NCBI RefSeq assembly: GCF_000160835.1 | Contig: NZ_GG700733.1 | Coordinates: 1 to 35,415 of the forward strand | Source of the DNA: Limosilactobacillus antri DSM 16041 | GTDB taxonomy: Bacteria; Bacillota; Bacilli; Lactobacillales; Lactobacillaceae | Direction: 5' to 3' | DNA length: 35,415 nucleotides | In this document: one piece after another, positions 8,393 to 17,453 of the stretch | Layout: each line of letters starts with the position of its first letter | Position numbering within the stretch: position 1 is the first letter of the stretch | Made by a program: the position numbers and the translations under genes | The notes under the pieces: generated by a model | What the model was told of the DNA's origin: nothing | The model's input: the letters and a program-made list of their open reading frames with translations, nothing else | Database searches by the model: none

Positions 8393-8406
8393 TGAAAGCG
8401 TTATCG
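8393..8406 (+). promoter_or_regulatory. cre-like site (CcpA box) at the lrgAB promoter
   Basis: TGAAAGCGTTATCG matches the Gram-positive cre consensus TGWNANCGNTNWCA at 13 of 14 positions (last base G instead of A). It begins 4 bp after the -10, covering the transcription start, a position expected to give glucose repression by CcpA. B. subtilis pftAB, the lrgAB homologue, is also known to be under catabolite control. Confidence 0.65.
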
Positions 8407-8472
8407 AACAAATGCCATGAATAATCGTAACCACTGCGTATCGCAAACAAAGTCCGAAAGGTTATGGTATTT

Positions 8473-8868
8473 ATGGATAATCAAAAAAAGGAAACTCCCA
8501 TCATTGTCCAATGTGGGATCTATGCAATTATTCTTTTTGTTGCCCAGCTTATTTCGAGCCTCTTTCCCGCCAACTTCAGTGCCCCCGCGCCGTTAATCGG
8601 GGTGATCCTGCTATACATTTTACTGTCAACCCACGTGATTAAGCTCCACCAGGTGGAAAAGCTTGGCGACTTCATGCTGGGCCTAATTGCCTTTTTATTT
8701 GTTCCCTCAGGAATCCAGCTTGCTGGAAGCATGGAACTAATGAAGACTGAAGGGGTCAAGGACATCCTTGTATCAATTATCGCAACCCTGATCCTCCTGA
8801 TCATTATCTGTTTCATTGGCGCGGCCCTGATCCGGCCCCACGCCCGGCTTGCGAAGAGCGCAAAGTAA
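8473..8868 (+). CDS. lrgA: LrgA/CidA family membrane protein
   Basis: Small membrane partner of LrgB. The family was named antiholin-like in staphylococci; in Bacillus the homologous pair imports pyruvate. The protein has about 131 residues with four hydrophobic segments (IYAIILFVAQLISSLF, LIGVILLYILLSTHVI, MLGLIAFLFVPSGIQL, ILVSIIATLILLIIICFIGA), as is usual for the family. I start at ATG 8473 (MDNQKK), 11 nt after GAAAGG; the ATG at 8464 is too close to that site. lrgB follows 13 bp later. A cre-like site overlaps the promoter. No LytST two-component genes are in the window. Confidence 0.88.
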   Translation: MDNQKKETPIIVQCGIYAIILFVAQLISSLFPANFSAPAPLIGVILLYILLSTHVIKLHQVEKLGDFMLGLIAFLFVPSGIQLAGSMELMKTEGVKDILVSIIATLILLIIICFIGAALIRPHARLAKSAK

Positions 8869-8881
8869 GGGGGCAGGCATT

Positions 8882-9619
8882 ATGACTACAATTGTGAACA
8901 ACCTCGCCCTCCCCTTTACCGGGATCTTCATTTCATTTATCGGCTACCTGCTTGGAATGCTGCTGTTTAACAAAAGCCACGGTTTCTTCTTGTTTAACCC
9001 GTTACTGGTCGCAATGGTTTTTGGAATCTCCGTCCTCGGTATGTGGGCCGTAATTGTCCACTCTGATACCGCCACGATCTACCTTAAATTCTACAAACCC
9101 GGCGGCGACATTATTTTCTGGTTCTTAAACCCGGCCACGATGTCCTTCGCCATCCCCCTCTACCGGCGGAACGACGTTTTTAAGAAATACTGGTTTGACA
9201 TTATCGTGACCATTTTCGTCGGCTGTTTCATCGCCATCTTTGCAATCGATCAGGTTACTAAGCTCTTCGGCCTTTCCCACGCCTCCGCAGCCGCAATGCT
9301 CCCTCAAGCTGCGACGACCGCGGTGGCAATGCCGATCGCTTCGGAAATCGGCGGGGTCCCGGCCGTGACCGCCATGGCCTGCATCATCAACGCCGTCTTT
9401 ATCTACGCCCTCGGTGACATTTTAATCAAAGTCCTGCACTTAAATAAACTGCCCAAGGTCAGCAACGGACTGGGCCTTAGTACCGCCGGCCACGCAATCG
9501 GCTCGGTCAAGGCCCTTCAACTGGGTGAGGTCGAAGGTGCTTCCGCCGCAATTGCCGTCGTTTTAGTCGCGGTCGCAATGGACATCTTGGTGCCGATCTA
9601 CGCCCACCTGTTTATGTAG
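8882..9619 (+). CDS. lrgB: LrgB/CidB family membrane protein
   Basis: Large partner of LrgA, with about 245 residues and several membrane segments. The family's most conserved stretch is present: SAAAMLPQAATTAVAMPIAS, continuing EIGGVPAVTA. This part is thought to line the transport path. I start at ATG 8882 (MTTIVNN), preceded by AAGGGGG; reading further upstream would overlap lrgA. It forms an operon with lrgA, and the TnpB-like gene follows within about 27 bp with its own ribosome site, so it may be co-transcribed. The role (pyruvate/acetate exchange or control of autolysis) follows from the family, not from this sequence. Confidence 0.9.
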   Translation: MTTIVNNLALPFTGIFISFIGYLLGMLLFNKSHGFFLFNPLLVAMVFGISVLGMWAVIVHSDTATIYLKFYKPGGDIIFWFLNPATMSFAIPLYRRNDVFKKYWFDIIVTIFVGCFIAIFAIDQVTKLFGLSHASAAAMLPQAATTAVAMPIASEIGGVPAVTAMACIINAVFIYALGDILIKVLHLNKLPKVSNGLGLSTAGHAIGSVKALQLGEVEGASAAIAVVLVAVAMDILVPIYAHLFM

Positions 9620-9646
9620 CCCCGCTTAGGATAGAAGGTGAACTGG

Positions 9647-10240
9647 ATGCAGCTAATTTTCAATTTAAAAGTCCAACTCTTCCCCACTGAACAGCAGGCC
9701 CGGTGCTTCCACGAGTGCACCAGCGAATACCAGCGGCTCTGCGATATCGTCAGTGACTGGTTTTACTACAAACACCACCTCAAGGCCTCGCGTAAGGAGT
9801 TTAATTCCGAAATGTACTACCGCTTACGTGAGATTTCGCCGACCATTAATTCCGCGATGATTCAATTGACCTATTTAAGCGTGGCCCGGCAATACCATCA
9901 GGCAAACCAGGTCTTCAAAGAAAAGGCGTGCACTGAGCCGTTGACCAAGATCCTGAAGCGGCCGCTCTCCTTTCAGAATTCGCCGCTTGATTATGCTTAC
10001 CGGTGCACTTACTCCTTCATCAAAAAGAACAGCCTGATCTCGATGAGCGTCCTCAATAAGCGAATTACCATGCCGTTTGCGATTGAGCAGGACCGCGAAT
10101 TATTAAACGCCATCACCCATTTTGGCAATGGCCAGCTGATTTCAATCATCGATAAGTGGTTCTTGGTGATCCCGATCACCGTTGATAAGGAAAAACTGCC
10201 GAAGGGCGCCGAATCGCCCGTAATTGATCCCCTGCCATAA
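9647..10240 (+). CDS. TnpB-like protein lacking the RuvC nuclease domain
   Basis: A 197-residue protein that looks like the N-terminal half of an IS200/IS605-type TnpB (OrfB): LKVQLFPTEQQARCFHECTS at the start, then YRLREISPTINSAMIQL, then a stretch ending GQLISIIDKWFLVIPITVD, which in TnpB comes just before the RuvC-I motif (GIDLG). The chain stops at SPVIDPLP, so the catalytic Asp/Glu residues, zinc finger and guide-RNA end are absent. The frame is otherwise intact. ATG 9647 has AGAAGG 8 nt upstream; GTG 9638 is an alternative start. It lies 27 bp after lrgB in the same direction. It may be a deletion remnant or a retained nucleic-acid-binding domain. I cannot tell which, and no transposon ends are visible. 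Confidence 0.7.
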   Translation: MQLIFNLKVQLFPTEQQARCFHECTSEYQRLCDIVSDWFYYKHHLKASRKEFNSEMYYRLREISPTINSAMIQLTYLSVARQYHQANQVFKEKACTEPLTKILKRPLSFQNSPLDYAYRCTYSFIKKNSLISMSVLNKRITMPFAIEQDRELLNAITHFGNGQLISIIDKWFLVIPITVDKEKLPKGAESPVIDPLP

Positions 10241-10469
10241 ATAATCAACCAAAAACTGCCCGTGCTACCCGCTCCCTAGACTTAATAATCTTTACTTTGT
10301 TAAGCTTGTGTACGACTAGTGAATATTAATAATTTATATTTATTAAGAATAAAGCGCTGTCAGCAAGGCTTACCGGCGAGCTAACCAGCGAAGACGGCCG
10401 GACTTTGTTCATTCTAAATCTTACAAATTATAAGTTGATAAATAAAGCCTGGCTAGTTACAATGGCTTC

Positions 10470-10497
10470 ATAATACAAAATTGTTATTTTGTATTAT
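10470..10497. repeat. AT-rich 12-bp inverted repeat
   Basis: A perfect 12-bp stem (ATAATACAAAAT with ATTTTGTATTAT) around a 4-nt loop, followed by TTT. It lies 230 bp after the TnpB-like gene. It could be a weak plus-strand terminator or an operator. Neither can be decided from sequence. Confidence 0.5.
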
Positions 10498-10731
10498 TTT
10501 GATACACTTCATCGATGGCGTTTCAAAAAGATGGGTAAGCAGCTAAACATTTTCATTCACTAACGGTTGGCAAGCGGCCGTGGTGAAAGCTCCCCCGTTT
10601 AGCTAATCGCCCGGTCAAATAGCGGACTGGGCACCGACAGTGACTAATGGTCGTCGACGTTTGCCCGCTCACTTTCGCTCGTTGCTGCTGGCAGGTCATT
10701 AGTTAATCCAATGCTACTGAATCATATCATT

Positions 10732-11018
10732 GACTACCAGCTGGTCACTTTCCTCATGACTGCAAGTCTGACGGTGAGCGCAGCCCGCCGGTTGACGAAC
10801 CGGTAGCAGGCATTCGTTTGCAACCCAGCAGTTTTTGCTACCACTAGATGACGCCCCCGCGTTTCTCAAGTGGTAAGAATCAAGTCCCTTGGTTATGAAC
10901 AGCTAAATCAGCCTGCCAACAGGAATCAGCAGGAGTGGTTTGGCCATTCATGGCAGGTAACGCTTAGTAGTTGTGGTAAGGCAAGCTTACCAGGTGTACT
11001 CGTAATTAATCCGATTTA
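10732..11018 (+). pseudogene. Possible LysR-type regulator remnant
   Basis: Frame 1 from 10732 reads DYQLVTFLMTASLTVSAARRL, similar to the start of a LysR helix-turn-helix (LxTFLxxAxxxSLTxAAxRL), then stops. The same frame continues across two stops with QAFVCNPAVFATTR and VSQVVRIKSLGYEQL, which could be the recognition helix and linker. Two in-frame stops and the lack of a start make it non-functional if real. LysR regulators (CidR) control cid/lrg genes in some Firmicutes, which makes the location suggestive. The similarity is faint and judged by eye. Confidence 0.25.
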
Positions 11019-11394
11019 AGTTTCTGAGATACTGATACCGGATGGACCAAATGTTAGCATTGCCTAGTTGCCCATTGGAAAGCTAGTAAGGCTCTCTAAC
11101 AGCTAAAAGTGCTTCTAAATTGCGAGCCTTAGTTAAAATGCATACTGTCACAACACACATCTATCGTTTCACATAGCTAGCCGAACGAATCTGCCCTAAT
11201 CGGGTTCTTCCCACTAGCTCCTGCGGTCAGGCTTTTCTTATTCTGGAGTTAACTTCTCACCTTACCGCAGGGTTACCCACTGGCCTAGCTAGTGTATCCA
11301 ATGGTTTCTTCAACAATGATTTCTCAATTGCCGCAAAAGATTGAGTCACGGGATGGGAACTTATTTTCACCATCCCGCTGTTCATACAAACAAG

Positions 11395-11436
11395 CCTCCA
11401 GAGGTCAGTCTTGAACCGAACTCTGGAGGTTTTTCG
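11395..11436 (+). terminator. Plus-strand intrinsic terminator with no intact gene in front
   Basis: A 9-bp perfect stem (CCTCCAGAG, 11395-11403, with CTCTGGAGG, 11421-11429) is followed by TTTTTCGTTTT. It is a strong plus-strand terminator at the end of the eroded region, so a plus-strand transcript existed here, at least in the past. Confidence 0.75.
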
Positions 11437-11447
11437 TTTTCAATTAT

Positions 11448-11536
11448 GGGAGCGGGGCAACACTAGCTTGCTAGTTCGTTGTCGCATTACCATCTTTAAA
11501 ATAGCAAAGAGGCTGAGTCAATTCCCAACCTCTTTG
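11448..11536 (-). repeat. Dispersed hairpin repeat, short copy, after purD
   Basis: Read from purD outward (minus strand), a hairpin with CAAAGAGG paired to CCTCTTTG (11505-11536) begins 5 bp after the stop codon. Then come CTATTTTAAAGAT, GGTAATGC, and an ACTAG/CTAGT hairpin ending GCCCCGCTCCC. Part B (11491-11536) is shared with the copies at 32178 and 35292. Part A (11448-11486) is shared with those at 27451 and 32011. The part B hairpin probably ends the purine operon transcript, although its T-run is interrupted. Confidence 0.75.
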
Positions 11537-11541
11537 ATTGG

Positions 11542-12798
11542 TTACAAGCCCGCCTTCGCACCAATGTCGGTCCGGTAGAAGCATTCGGGCAGCTGTAAAC
11601 CGGCTAAGTAGCTGTAAACCCGGTCATGGGCGGCCGCGAGGGAGTCTGCTTGGGCCAGGACCATCAGCAGCCGCCCGCCAGCTCCGCGCAAATTATCGGG
11701 GCGCCCCGCCACGTTGGCATAGTCCAGCTCAATTCCGGGCGCTAGCGGCAGCTTGCCGAGCTCCTGCCCGTGAACCGGCTTTTGCGGGTAGCCCTTGGCC
11801 GCAAGGACCACCCCGAAGCTGGCCCGCGGGTCTTCCACCACTTCCGGTAGCGGTTGGTCATTCAGCACCCGGTCGACCAGCTCAAAGAGGTCGGTCTGCA
11901 TTCGCGGCAGGATCACCTGGGTCTCGGGATCACCCAAGCGGACGTTGTATTCGATCACCTTGGGCCCCGCCGCCGTCATAATCAGGCCGATGTAGAGGAT
12001 CCCGTGGTAGTGGTAGCCGCCCGCCACCAAGCCGTTGACCGTTGGCACGACTACCCGGTCCACCATCGCCTGACGGTCGGCGGCGCTCAGTTGGGGCAGC
12101 GGACTGTACGCGCCCATGCCGCCGGTATTCGGCCCCTTGTCACCGTCGTAGGCCCGTTTGTGGTCCTGGGCCATTGGAAGAATCCGGTAGTGGCCGTTGC
12201 TTAACAGAACAAACATCGAGTATTCCGGGCCAACCAGGCATTCCTCCAGGACCAGCCGCGCCTGGCCGCTGGCAAACATTTCCTTGACCGTTTGGACGGC
12301 CGTCGCGCGGTCCGGAGCAATCACAACCCCCTTGCCCCCCGCCAGGCCGTTTTCCTTAATCACCAGCGGGAAGCCAAACTGGTCGATTTCCGCGAGGGCC
12401 GCGGTTTGGTCCCGGTAGGAGGCGTGACGGGCGGTCGGCACCCCGTAGTTGTTCATGAAATTGAGGGCGTAGTCCTTGGAGCCCTCCAGCTGGGCGGCCC
12501 GGGCGTCAGGACCAAAGGCCTTTAGACCCGCCGCCGCAAAGTCGTCCACGATCCCGTCCACCAGGCAGTCTTCTGGGCCGACGAAGGTCCAGGCCACCGC
12601 GTGCTCCTTGGCAAACTTAATCAGGCCCGCAAAGTCGGTTTCCGCAATCGCCACCGGCTGGACGCCGACGGTCGGCATCCCCACGTTGCCGGGCGCACAG
12701 TACACCTGCTTGACGTGCGGGCTTTCTTGGAGCTTCTTTGCAATTGCAAACTCCCGGCCGCCTTCACCAACTACCAACACGTTTACTTGTCCTGCCAT
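11542..12798 (-). CDS. purD: Phosphoribosylamine--glycine ligase
   Basis: Joins glycine to 5-phosphoribosylamine using ATP to form GAR, the second step of purine synthesis. It has 418 residues, normal length. The N-terminal domain begins NVLVVGEGGREFAIA; the ATP-grasp part has KENGLAGGKGVVIA and NTGGMGAYSP, and EYNVRLGDPETQ is the usual metal-binding stretch. The common family start reads GGREHA; here it is GGREFA. The ATG has GGAG 6 nt upstream. It is the last gene of the purCSQLFMNHD operon, 21 bp after purH, and ends in a dispersed-repeat hairpin. Confidence 0.96.
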   Translation of the reverse strand: MAGQVNVLVVGEGGREFAIAKKLQESPHVKQVYCAPGNVGMPTVGVQPVAIAETDFAGLIKFAKEHAVAWTFVGPEDCLVDGIVDDFAAAGLKAFGPDARAAQLEGSKDYALNFMNNYGVPTARHASYRDQTAALAEIDQFGFPLVIKENGLAGGKGVVIAPDRATAVQTVKEMFASGQARLVLEECLVGPEYSMFVLLSNGHYRILPMAQDHKRAYDGDKGPNTGGMGAYSPLPQLSAADRQAMVDRVVVPTVNGLVAGGYHYHGILYIGLIMTAAGPKVIEYNVRLGDPETQVILPRMQTDLFELVDRVLNDQPLPEVVEDPRASFGVVLAAKGYPQKPVHGQELGKLPLAPGIELDYANVAGRPDNLRGAGGRLLMVLAQADSLAAAHDRVYSYLAGLQLPECFYRTDIGAKAGL

Positions 12799-12819
12799 CT
12801 GCTTCTCCTCACAATCCTT

Positions 12820-14358
12820 TTAGTGGCGGAAGTGCCGAACCCCCGTCGTGACCATTGCAATGCCGTACTTATTTGCCATGTCGATCGATTCCTGGTCGCG
12901 AATTGAACCACCCGGTTGGACGACGGCCTTGATGCCGTGCTGGCCGGCAAACTCAACACAGTCGCCAAACGGAAAGAAGGCGTCACTCGCCATCACTGCC
13001 CGGTCGTCAATCGCGTCACCAGCGTGTTGAACGGCAATCTTGAGCGAGTCGATCCGGTTGGGCTGGCCTTCGCCAACACCCAGTGTCCGCTCGTCGTTGG
13101 CCACCACGATGGCGTTCGACTTGGCGTGCTTGACGGCCTTCCAGGCAAAGGCCAGGGACTTCAGCTGGGCTTCCGTCGGCTGGGCTTCCGTGACGCACTT
13201 CCAGTCGTGGTAGTCTTCATCCAGGACGTCCTGTTCCTGCATCAGCAGCCCGCCCATGACGGAAACAACTTCGTGGCGGACATCCGCGTCCTTCTTGCTA
13301 AAGTCGACCGTCAACAGGCGCAGGTTCTTTTTCTTTGCCAGGAGGGCATAAGCATCGTCAGCGAAGCCCGGTGCAATGATGATTTCCAAGAAGAGCTTGT
13401 GCATCTTTTCGGCCGTTGCCAGGTCGACCGGCCGGTTCAGGGCGATCACGCCGCCAAAGATTGATACCGGGTCCGCTTCATAGGCCCGGTCCCACGCCTG
13501 CTCCAGGGTTTCACCCCGGCCAATTCCGCACGGGTTCATGTGCTTCATCGCCACGACGGTTGGTTCATCAAATTCTCGGATACACCGCAGGGCTTCGTCA
13601 GCGTCCTTAATGTTGTTGTAGGACAGCTTCTTGCCGTGGAGCTGCTTCGCTGACAGGACCGAAAAGGCCTTCGGCAGGGCATCCTCATAGAGCCAAGCCT
13701 TTTGGTGGCTGTTTTCCCCGTAGCGCATCGTTTCCTTGAGGTTCCAAGTCAGCGTCAGCTTCTCTGGGTCTTCCAGCCCGTCCTGCTTGGTCAGGTATTG
13801 AGAAATCAGGGCGTCGTAAGCGGCAGTGTGGCGGAAGGCCTTGGCGGCCAGCTTGGCCCGGGTAGCAAGACTGGTATCACCGTCGTTCTTGATTTCCGCC
13901 AGCACCTGGTCATAGTCGGCCTGGTCAACCACGATGGTCACGTCCCGGTAGTTTTTCGCCGCGGACCGGACCATGCTGGGGCCGCCAATGTCGATATTTT
14001 CAATTGCGTCGGCGAGCTTGACGTCCGGCTGCTCAATCGTTTCCTTAAATGGGTAGAGGTTGACGCAAACCAGGTCGATCGGCGTGATGTTGAGCTTTTC
14101 TAGCGTTTCCATGTGTTCTGGCAGCTCCCGCCGGGCGAGCAGGCCGCCGTGAACGTAGGGGTTGAGGGTCTTGACCCGCCCATCCAGGATTTCAGGGAAG
14201 TGGGTAACGTCCTCGACACTAATGGTCTTAACGCCGGCTTCGTCCAAGACCCGCTTGGTACCCCCGGTAGAAACAATTTCGTAGCCGTTGTCGACCAACC
14301 CTTGAACAAAGGGAACCAGGTTTGTCTTATCAGATACGCTTACCAATGCTCGTTTCAT
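12820..14358 (-). CDS. purH: Bifunctional AICAR formyltransferase / IMP cyclohydrolase
   Basis: Carries out the last two steps to IMP: it formylates AICAR with 10-formyl-tetrahydrofolate, then closes the ring. It has 512 residues. The N-terminal MGS-like cyclohydrolase domain starts [16 protein letters not shown] and has [13 protein letters not shown]; the C-terminal transformylase domain has the active-site KHMNPCGIG and ends [12 protein letters not shown] start at ATG 14358, with AAAGGAG upstream. Its ATG overlaps the purN TGA by 4 bp (ATGA), implying translational coupling. The reading frame continues upstream inside purN, but that is not coding for PurH. Its folate donor can be made by Fhs, also in this window. 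Confidence 0.97.
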   Translation of the reverse strand: MKRALVSVSDKTNLVPFVQGLVDNGYEIVSTGGTKRVLDEAGVKTISVEDVTHFPEILDGRVKTLNPYVHGGLLARRELPEHMETLEKLNITPIDLVCVNLYPFKETIEQPDVKLADAIENIDIGGPSMVRSAAKNYRDVTIVVDQADYDQVLAEIKNDGDTSLATRAKLAAKAFRHTAAYDALISQYLTKQDGLEDPEKLTLTWNLKETMRYGENSHQKAWLYEDALPKAFSVLSAKQLHGKKLSYNNIKDADEALRCIREFDEPTVVAMKHMNPCGIGRGETLEQAWDRAYEADPVSIFGGVIALNRPVDLATAEKMHKLFLEIIIAPGFADDAYALLAKKKNLRLLTVDFSKKDADVRHEVVSVMGGLLMQEQDVLDEDYHDWKCVTEAQPTEAQLKSLAFAWKAVKHAKSNAIVVANDERTLGVGEGQPNRIDSLKIAVQHAGDAIDDRAVMASDAFFPFGDCVEFAGQHGIKAVVQPGGSIRDQESIDMANKYGIAMVTTGVRHFRH

Positions 14359-14942
14359 TCTTTGTGCTCCTTTTCTCCTGCGGCCAGCAGGGCTTCTCGT
14401 AGTGCTAATGGGTATAACTGATGCTCCGTCGCGTGGACCCGCTCCTCCAGGCTCGCCACCGTGTCCTCCGGCAGAATGGGGACGTGGCACTGGGCAATCA
14501 CCGGGCCGGCGTCTAGGTCAGCGTCGATGTAGTGGACCGTTACCCCGGTCTGGGTCCGGCCATCGTTAAAGGCCCGTTCAATCGAATGGAGGCCCGGGTA
14601 TTCCGGCAGCCAGGCCGGGTGCAGGTTGACAATCCGGTGGTCATATTCATCGAGGATCAGCGGTCCAACCACCCGCAGGTAGCCGGCCAGGACGACGAAG
14701 TCGATCCGGTACTGCTTGAGGACGGCCAATAACCGCCGTTCGTACTCGTCCTTGCCGCCACTATCCTTGACTGTGAAGCTTTCCGCGGGAACGTTTAGCC
14801 GCGCGGCCCGCCCCATCACTGGCGCGTCCGGGTGGTTACAAAACAGCAGGACTAAGTCGCCCGGCAGGTTGCCGGACCGGAAATGCTTTGCCAGTTCTTC
14901 AAAGTTCGTTCCGTTGCCGGAAGCCAAAATTGCCACTCTCAT
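14355..14942 (-). CDS. purN: Phosphoribosylglycinamide formyltransferase
   Basis: Transfers a formyl group from 10-formyl-tetrahydrofolate to GAR. It has 195 residues. The start [17 protein letters not shown] is the phosphoribosyl-binding loop. Catalytic Asn and His are in [15 protein letters not shown], and the catalytic Asp is in the [16 protein letters not shown] stretch. ATG 14942 has GAGGCGG upstream. It lies 10 bp after purM and overlaps purH by 4 bp. Length and motifs are normal. Confidence 0.96.
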   Translation of the reverse strand: MRVAILASGNGTNFEELAKHFRSGNLPGDLVLLFCNHPDAPVMGRAARLNVPAESFTVKDSGGKDEYERRLLAVLKQYRIDFVVLAGYLRVVGPLILDEYDHRIVNLHPAWLPEYPGLHSIERAFNDGRTQTGVTVHYIDADLDAGPVIAQCHVPILPEDTVASLEERVHATEHQLYPLALREALLAAGEKEHKE

Positions 14943-14952
14943 GTTTTCCGCC

Positions 14953-15990
14953 TCACTTAATTTCAATCTTCGCTGCCCCAGCCGGCCGCTCGCGCAGGCA
15001 GCCAACCTGGTAGCTTTCCTGTCCTGCTTCAGTCAGGGCCGCCTGCACCGCCGTTAGCTTTTCCGGTTGAACAGCCAGAACCAGGCCGAGCCCCATGTTG
15101 AAGGTTTGCCAGCAATCCGCCAGCGGCAGGTTGCCGAGCTTGCGCAGGTAAGTGAAAATCGGCAGCTGCGGCCAGCTGCCCGCGTTGACGACCGCCTGCA
15201 GCTGGTCGCCAAACATCCGCGGCAGGTTTTCAATCAGGCCCCCGCCAGTGATGTGGGCAATCCCCTGAACTAGGCCCTGACGAATCAGCGGCAGGACCGG
15301 CCGGACGTAAATTTTTGTCGGCGCCAAAATGGCTTCGCCAATTGTCTGTCCCGCCAATTCCGCTGGGCGCGCGTCCAAGGCCAGCTGGTGGTCTTTAAAG
15401 AGGATTTGCCGGACGAGGGAAAAGCCATTGGAATGCAGGCCGCTCGATGGCAGGCCAAGCAGGAGGTCCCCCGCAGCCGGCCGGTCCGCCGTCAGCATGG
15501 CGGTTTTCTCGGCGACCCCGGTTACGGTGCCCGCCAGGTCGTACTCTTCGGGGGCATACATATCAGGCATTTCCGCCGTTTCCCCGCCAATCAGCGCGGC
15601 GCCGGCTTCCCGGCAACCCGCGGCCACCCCGCTGACGATTGCCGCCATCTTGGCCGGATCGTTATGGCCGGTGGCAATGTAGTCAAGAAAGTAGAGCGGT
15701 TCGGCGCCCTGGGCCAGCACGTCGTTGACGCACATGGCAACCACGTCAATACCGATCGTGTCGTGCTTGTTCAGGCGCTGGGCAATCAGCAGCTTGGTCC
15801 CCACCCCGTCGGTTCCCGAAACCAGGATCGGGTGTTTCACGTGTAACTCACCAAGGTCGAACAAGCCGCCAAAGCTGCCGATGCCACCAACGACACCGGG
15901 CCGGTTCGTAGACTTCACGGCATTCTTGATCCGGTCCACCAATTCGTAACCGGCATTAACGTCAACCCCAGCTTCTTGATAACGGTTCAT
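14953..15990 (-). CDS. purM: Phosphoribosylformylglycinamidine cyclo-ligase
   Basis: ATP-dependent ring closure of FGAM to AIR. It has 345 residues, usual length. Family stretches are [46 protein letters not shown] and [17 protein letters not shown] 15990 has AAAGGAG about 11 nt upstream and overlaps the purF TGA by 4 bp (ATGA). It is the sixth gene of the operon. Confidence 0.97.
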   Translation of the reverse strand: MNRYQEAGVDVNAGYELVDRIKNAVKSTNRPGVVGGIGSFGGLFDLGELHVKHPILVSGTDGVGTKLLIAQRLNKHDTIGIDVVAMCVNDVLAQGAEPLYFLDYIATGHNDPAKMAAIVSGVAAGCREAGAALIGGETAEMPDMYAPEEYDLAGTVTGVAEKTAMLTADRPAAGDLLLGLPSSGLHSNGFSLVRQILFKDHQLALDARPAELAGQTIGEAILAPTKIYVRPVLPLIRQGLVQGIAHITGGGLIENLPRMFGDQLQAVVNAGSWPQLPIFTYLRKLGNLPLADCWQTFNMGLGLVLAVQPEKLTAVQAALTEAGQESYQVGCLRERPAGAAKIEIK

Positions 15991-17453
15991 TGCCGCGCAC
16001 GCTCCTTTCGTTCACGCTGTTCCTGGGCATTCAGTGACTTGAGGTAGCCCGCCTCGTAATCGTACAGCGGCGTCGGGTAGTCGCCATTAAAATAGGCCAC
16101 CGTCAGCCCGCCAGACGGGGCCTCCCCAGCATCAGGAACGTTGATGGCCTTGATGAGGCTCTCAACACTCAGAAAGGCCAGTGAATCTGCCCCGATCCAC
16201 TGCCGCATCTCTTCGACCGAATAGTGGGCCGCGAGCAGCTCCGCACGGGTGGAAACGTCAATCCCGTAGAAACAGGGAAATTTAAACGGCGGTGAGGCAA
16301 TCAGCAGGTGAACTTCCGTGGCACCGGCGTCCCGCAGCATCTTGACAATCTGCTTGGAGGTTGTCCCCCGGACGATCGAGTCGTCGACCACGATGACCCG
16401 CTTGCCGCTGACCACCCCGCGGACGGCGGAGAGCTTCAGGTGAACGCCCCGTTCCCGCAGGGCCTGGGTTGGCTGGATAAAAGTTCGGGCCACGTACTGG
16501 CTCTTAATCAACCCCATTTCATAGGGGAGGCCAATTGCTTCGGCGTACCCCGAGGCCGCCGAAAGGGAGGAATTCGGCACCCCAATCACGATGTCCGCGT
16601 CAACCGGGTGCTCCTGGGCTAAGCGCCGTCCCATCTCCTTGCGGGCGTTGTGGACCGTCACCCCGTGGATGATCGAATCCGGCCGGGCAAAGTAGATGTA
16701 CTCCATCGAGCAGATCGCCAGCTGGGTGTCGGTCGTGTAGTGGTCAATGTGGAGGCCGTTCTGGTCAATGATAATCAGTTCGCCTGGCTGAACGTCGCGG
16801 ACAAACTTGGCGTTGATGATGTCGAGGGCGCAGGTCTCACTGGCCACCACGTAGGCGCCGTTAGCCAGCTGACCAATGCAGAGGGGCCGAATGCCGTTGG
16901 GGTCGAGGGCCGCAATCAGGCGGTCCCGCTGCAAAAGCAGGTAGGCAAAGCCGCCGTGGACCTGGTTGAGGCTCTTCTTGAGGGCCGGGATAAAGCCCTC
17001 CTTAATGTGCTGGCGGATCAAATGAATCAAGATTTCTGTATCGGAGTCGGACTGAAAGACCGCCCCCTCGTCTTCCAGCTGGCGCCGCAGGGTGACCGCA
17101 TTGGTCAGGTTGCCGTTGTGGGCCAGGGCGACGTCACCGTCATGGAAGCGAAAGAGGAAGGGCTGGACGTTGGCGATTGAGTTATGGCCGCTGGTCCCGT
17201 AACGGACGTGGCCGATTGCGGCGTCGCCCACCAGGCGTTTCAGCTCCGCCGGATCCGCAAAGACCGTCGCTAAAAGCCCCCGGTCCCGGTGCTGGTACAG
17301 CTTTTCGCCGTCACTAGAAACGATGCCGGCCCCCTCCTGTCCCCGGTGCTGGAGGGTGTGAAGGCCGTAATAAGTCAGTTGGCTGGCGTCAGGGGCCCCG
17401 AAGATCCCAAAGACTCCGCACTCTTCATTTAGTCCTTTGATTTCAGCTGGCAT
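15987..17453 (-). CDS. purF: Amidophosphoribosyltransferase
   Basis: First committed step: transfers ammonia from glutamine to PRPP. It has 488 residues. A propeptide ([11 protein letters not shown]) precedes the nucleophile Cys12 (CGVFGIFG). The PRPP site is [13 protein letters not shown]. Of the four cysteines that hold the Fe-S cluster in B. subtilis PurF, two have equivalents here ([18 protein letters not shown]). The C-terminal C-x-x-C is replaced by T-V-A-Y ([12 protein letters not shown]), so a cluster is unlikely. The ATG has GGGAGGAGG upstream and lies 25 bp inside the end of purL, suggesting coupling. Confidence 0.97.
   Translation of the reverse strand: MPAEIKGLNEECGVFGIFGAPDASQLTYYGLHTLQHRGQEGAGIVSSDGEKLYQHRDRGLLATVFADPAELKRLVGDAAIGHVRYGTSGHNSIANVQPFLFRFHDGDVALAHNGNLTNAVTLRRQLEDEGAVFQSDSDTEILIHLIRQHIKEGFIPALKKSLNQVHGGFAYLLLQRDRLIAALDPNGIRPLCIGQLANGAYVVASETCALDIINAKFVRDVQPGELIIIDQNGLHIDHYTTDTQLAICSMEYIYFARPDSIIHGVTVHNARKEMGRRLAQEHPVDADIVIGVPNSSLSAASGYAEAIGLPYEMGLIKSQYVARTFIQPTQALRERGVHLKLSAVRGVVSGKRVIVVDDSIVRGTTSKQIVKMLRDAGATEVHLLIASPPFKFPCFYGIDVSTRAELLAAHYSVEEMRQWIGADSLAFLSVESLIKAINVPDAGEAPSGGLTVAYFNGDYPTPLYDYEAGYLKSLNAQEQRERKERARQ

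Larger units (their letters stand above)
10241..11394. other. Eroded 1.15-kb region without an intact gene
   Basis: No intact reading frame with a ribosome site is visible on either strand. The region holds several inverted repeats: 10470-10497, 10609-10616 with 10625-10632 (GCCCGGTC/GACTGGGC), GGTAAG/CTTACC at about 10974-10990, TAAGGCTC with GAGCCTTA (about 11089-11132), and a nested pair at 11212-11227 with 11264-11294. It also contains a faint LysR-like ghost. It reads as decayed DNA, possibly carrying a structured RNA before the terminator at 11395. Confidence 0.45.
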
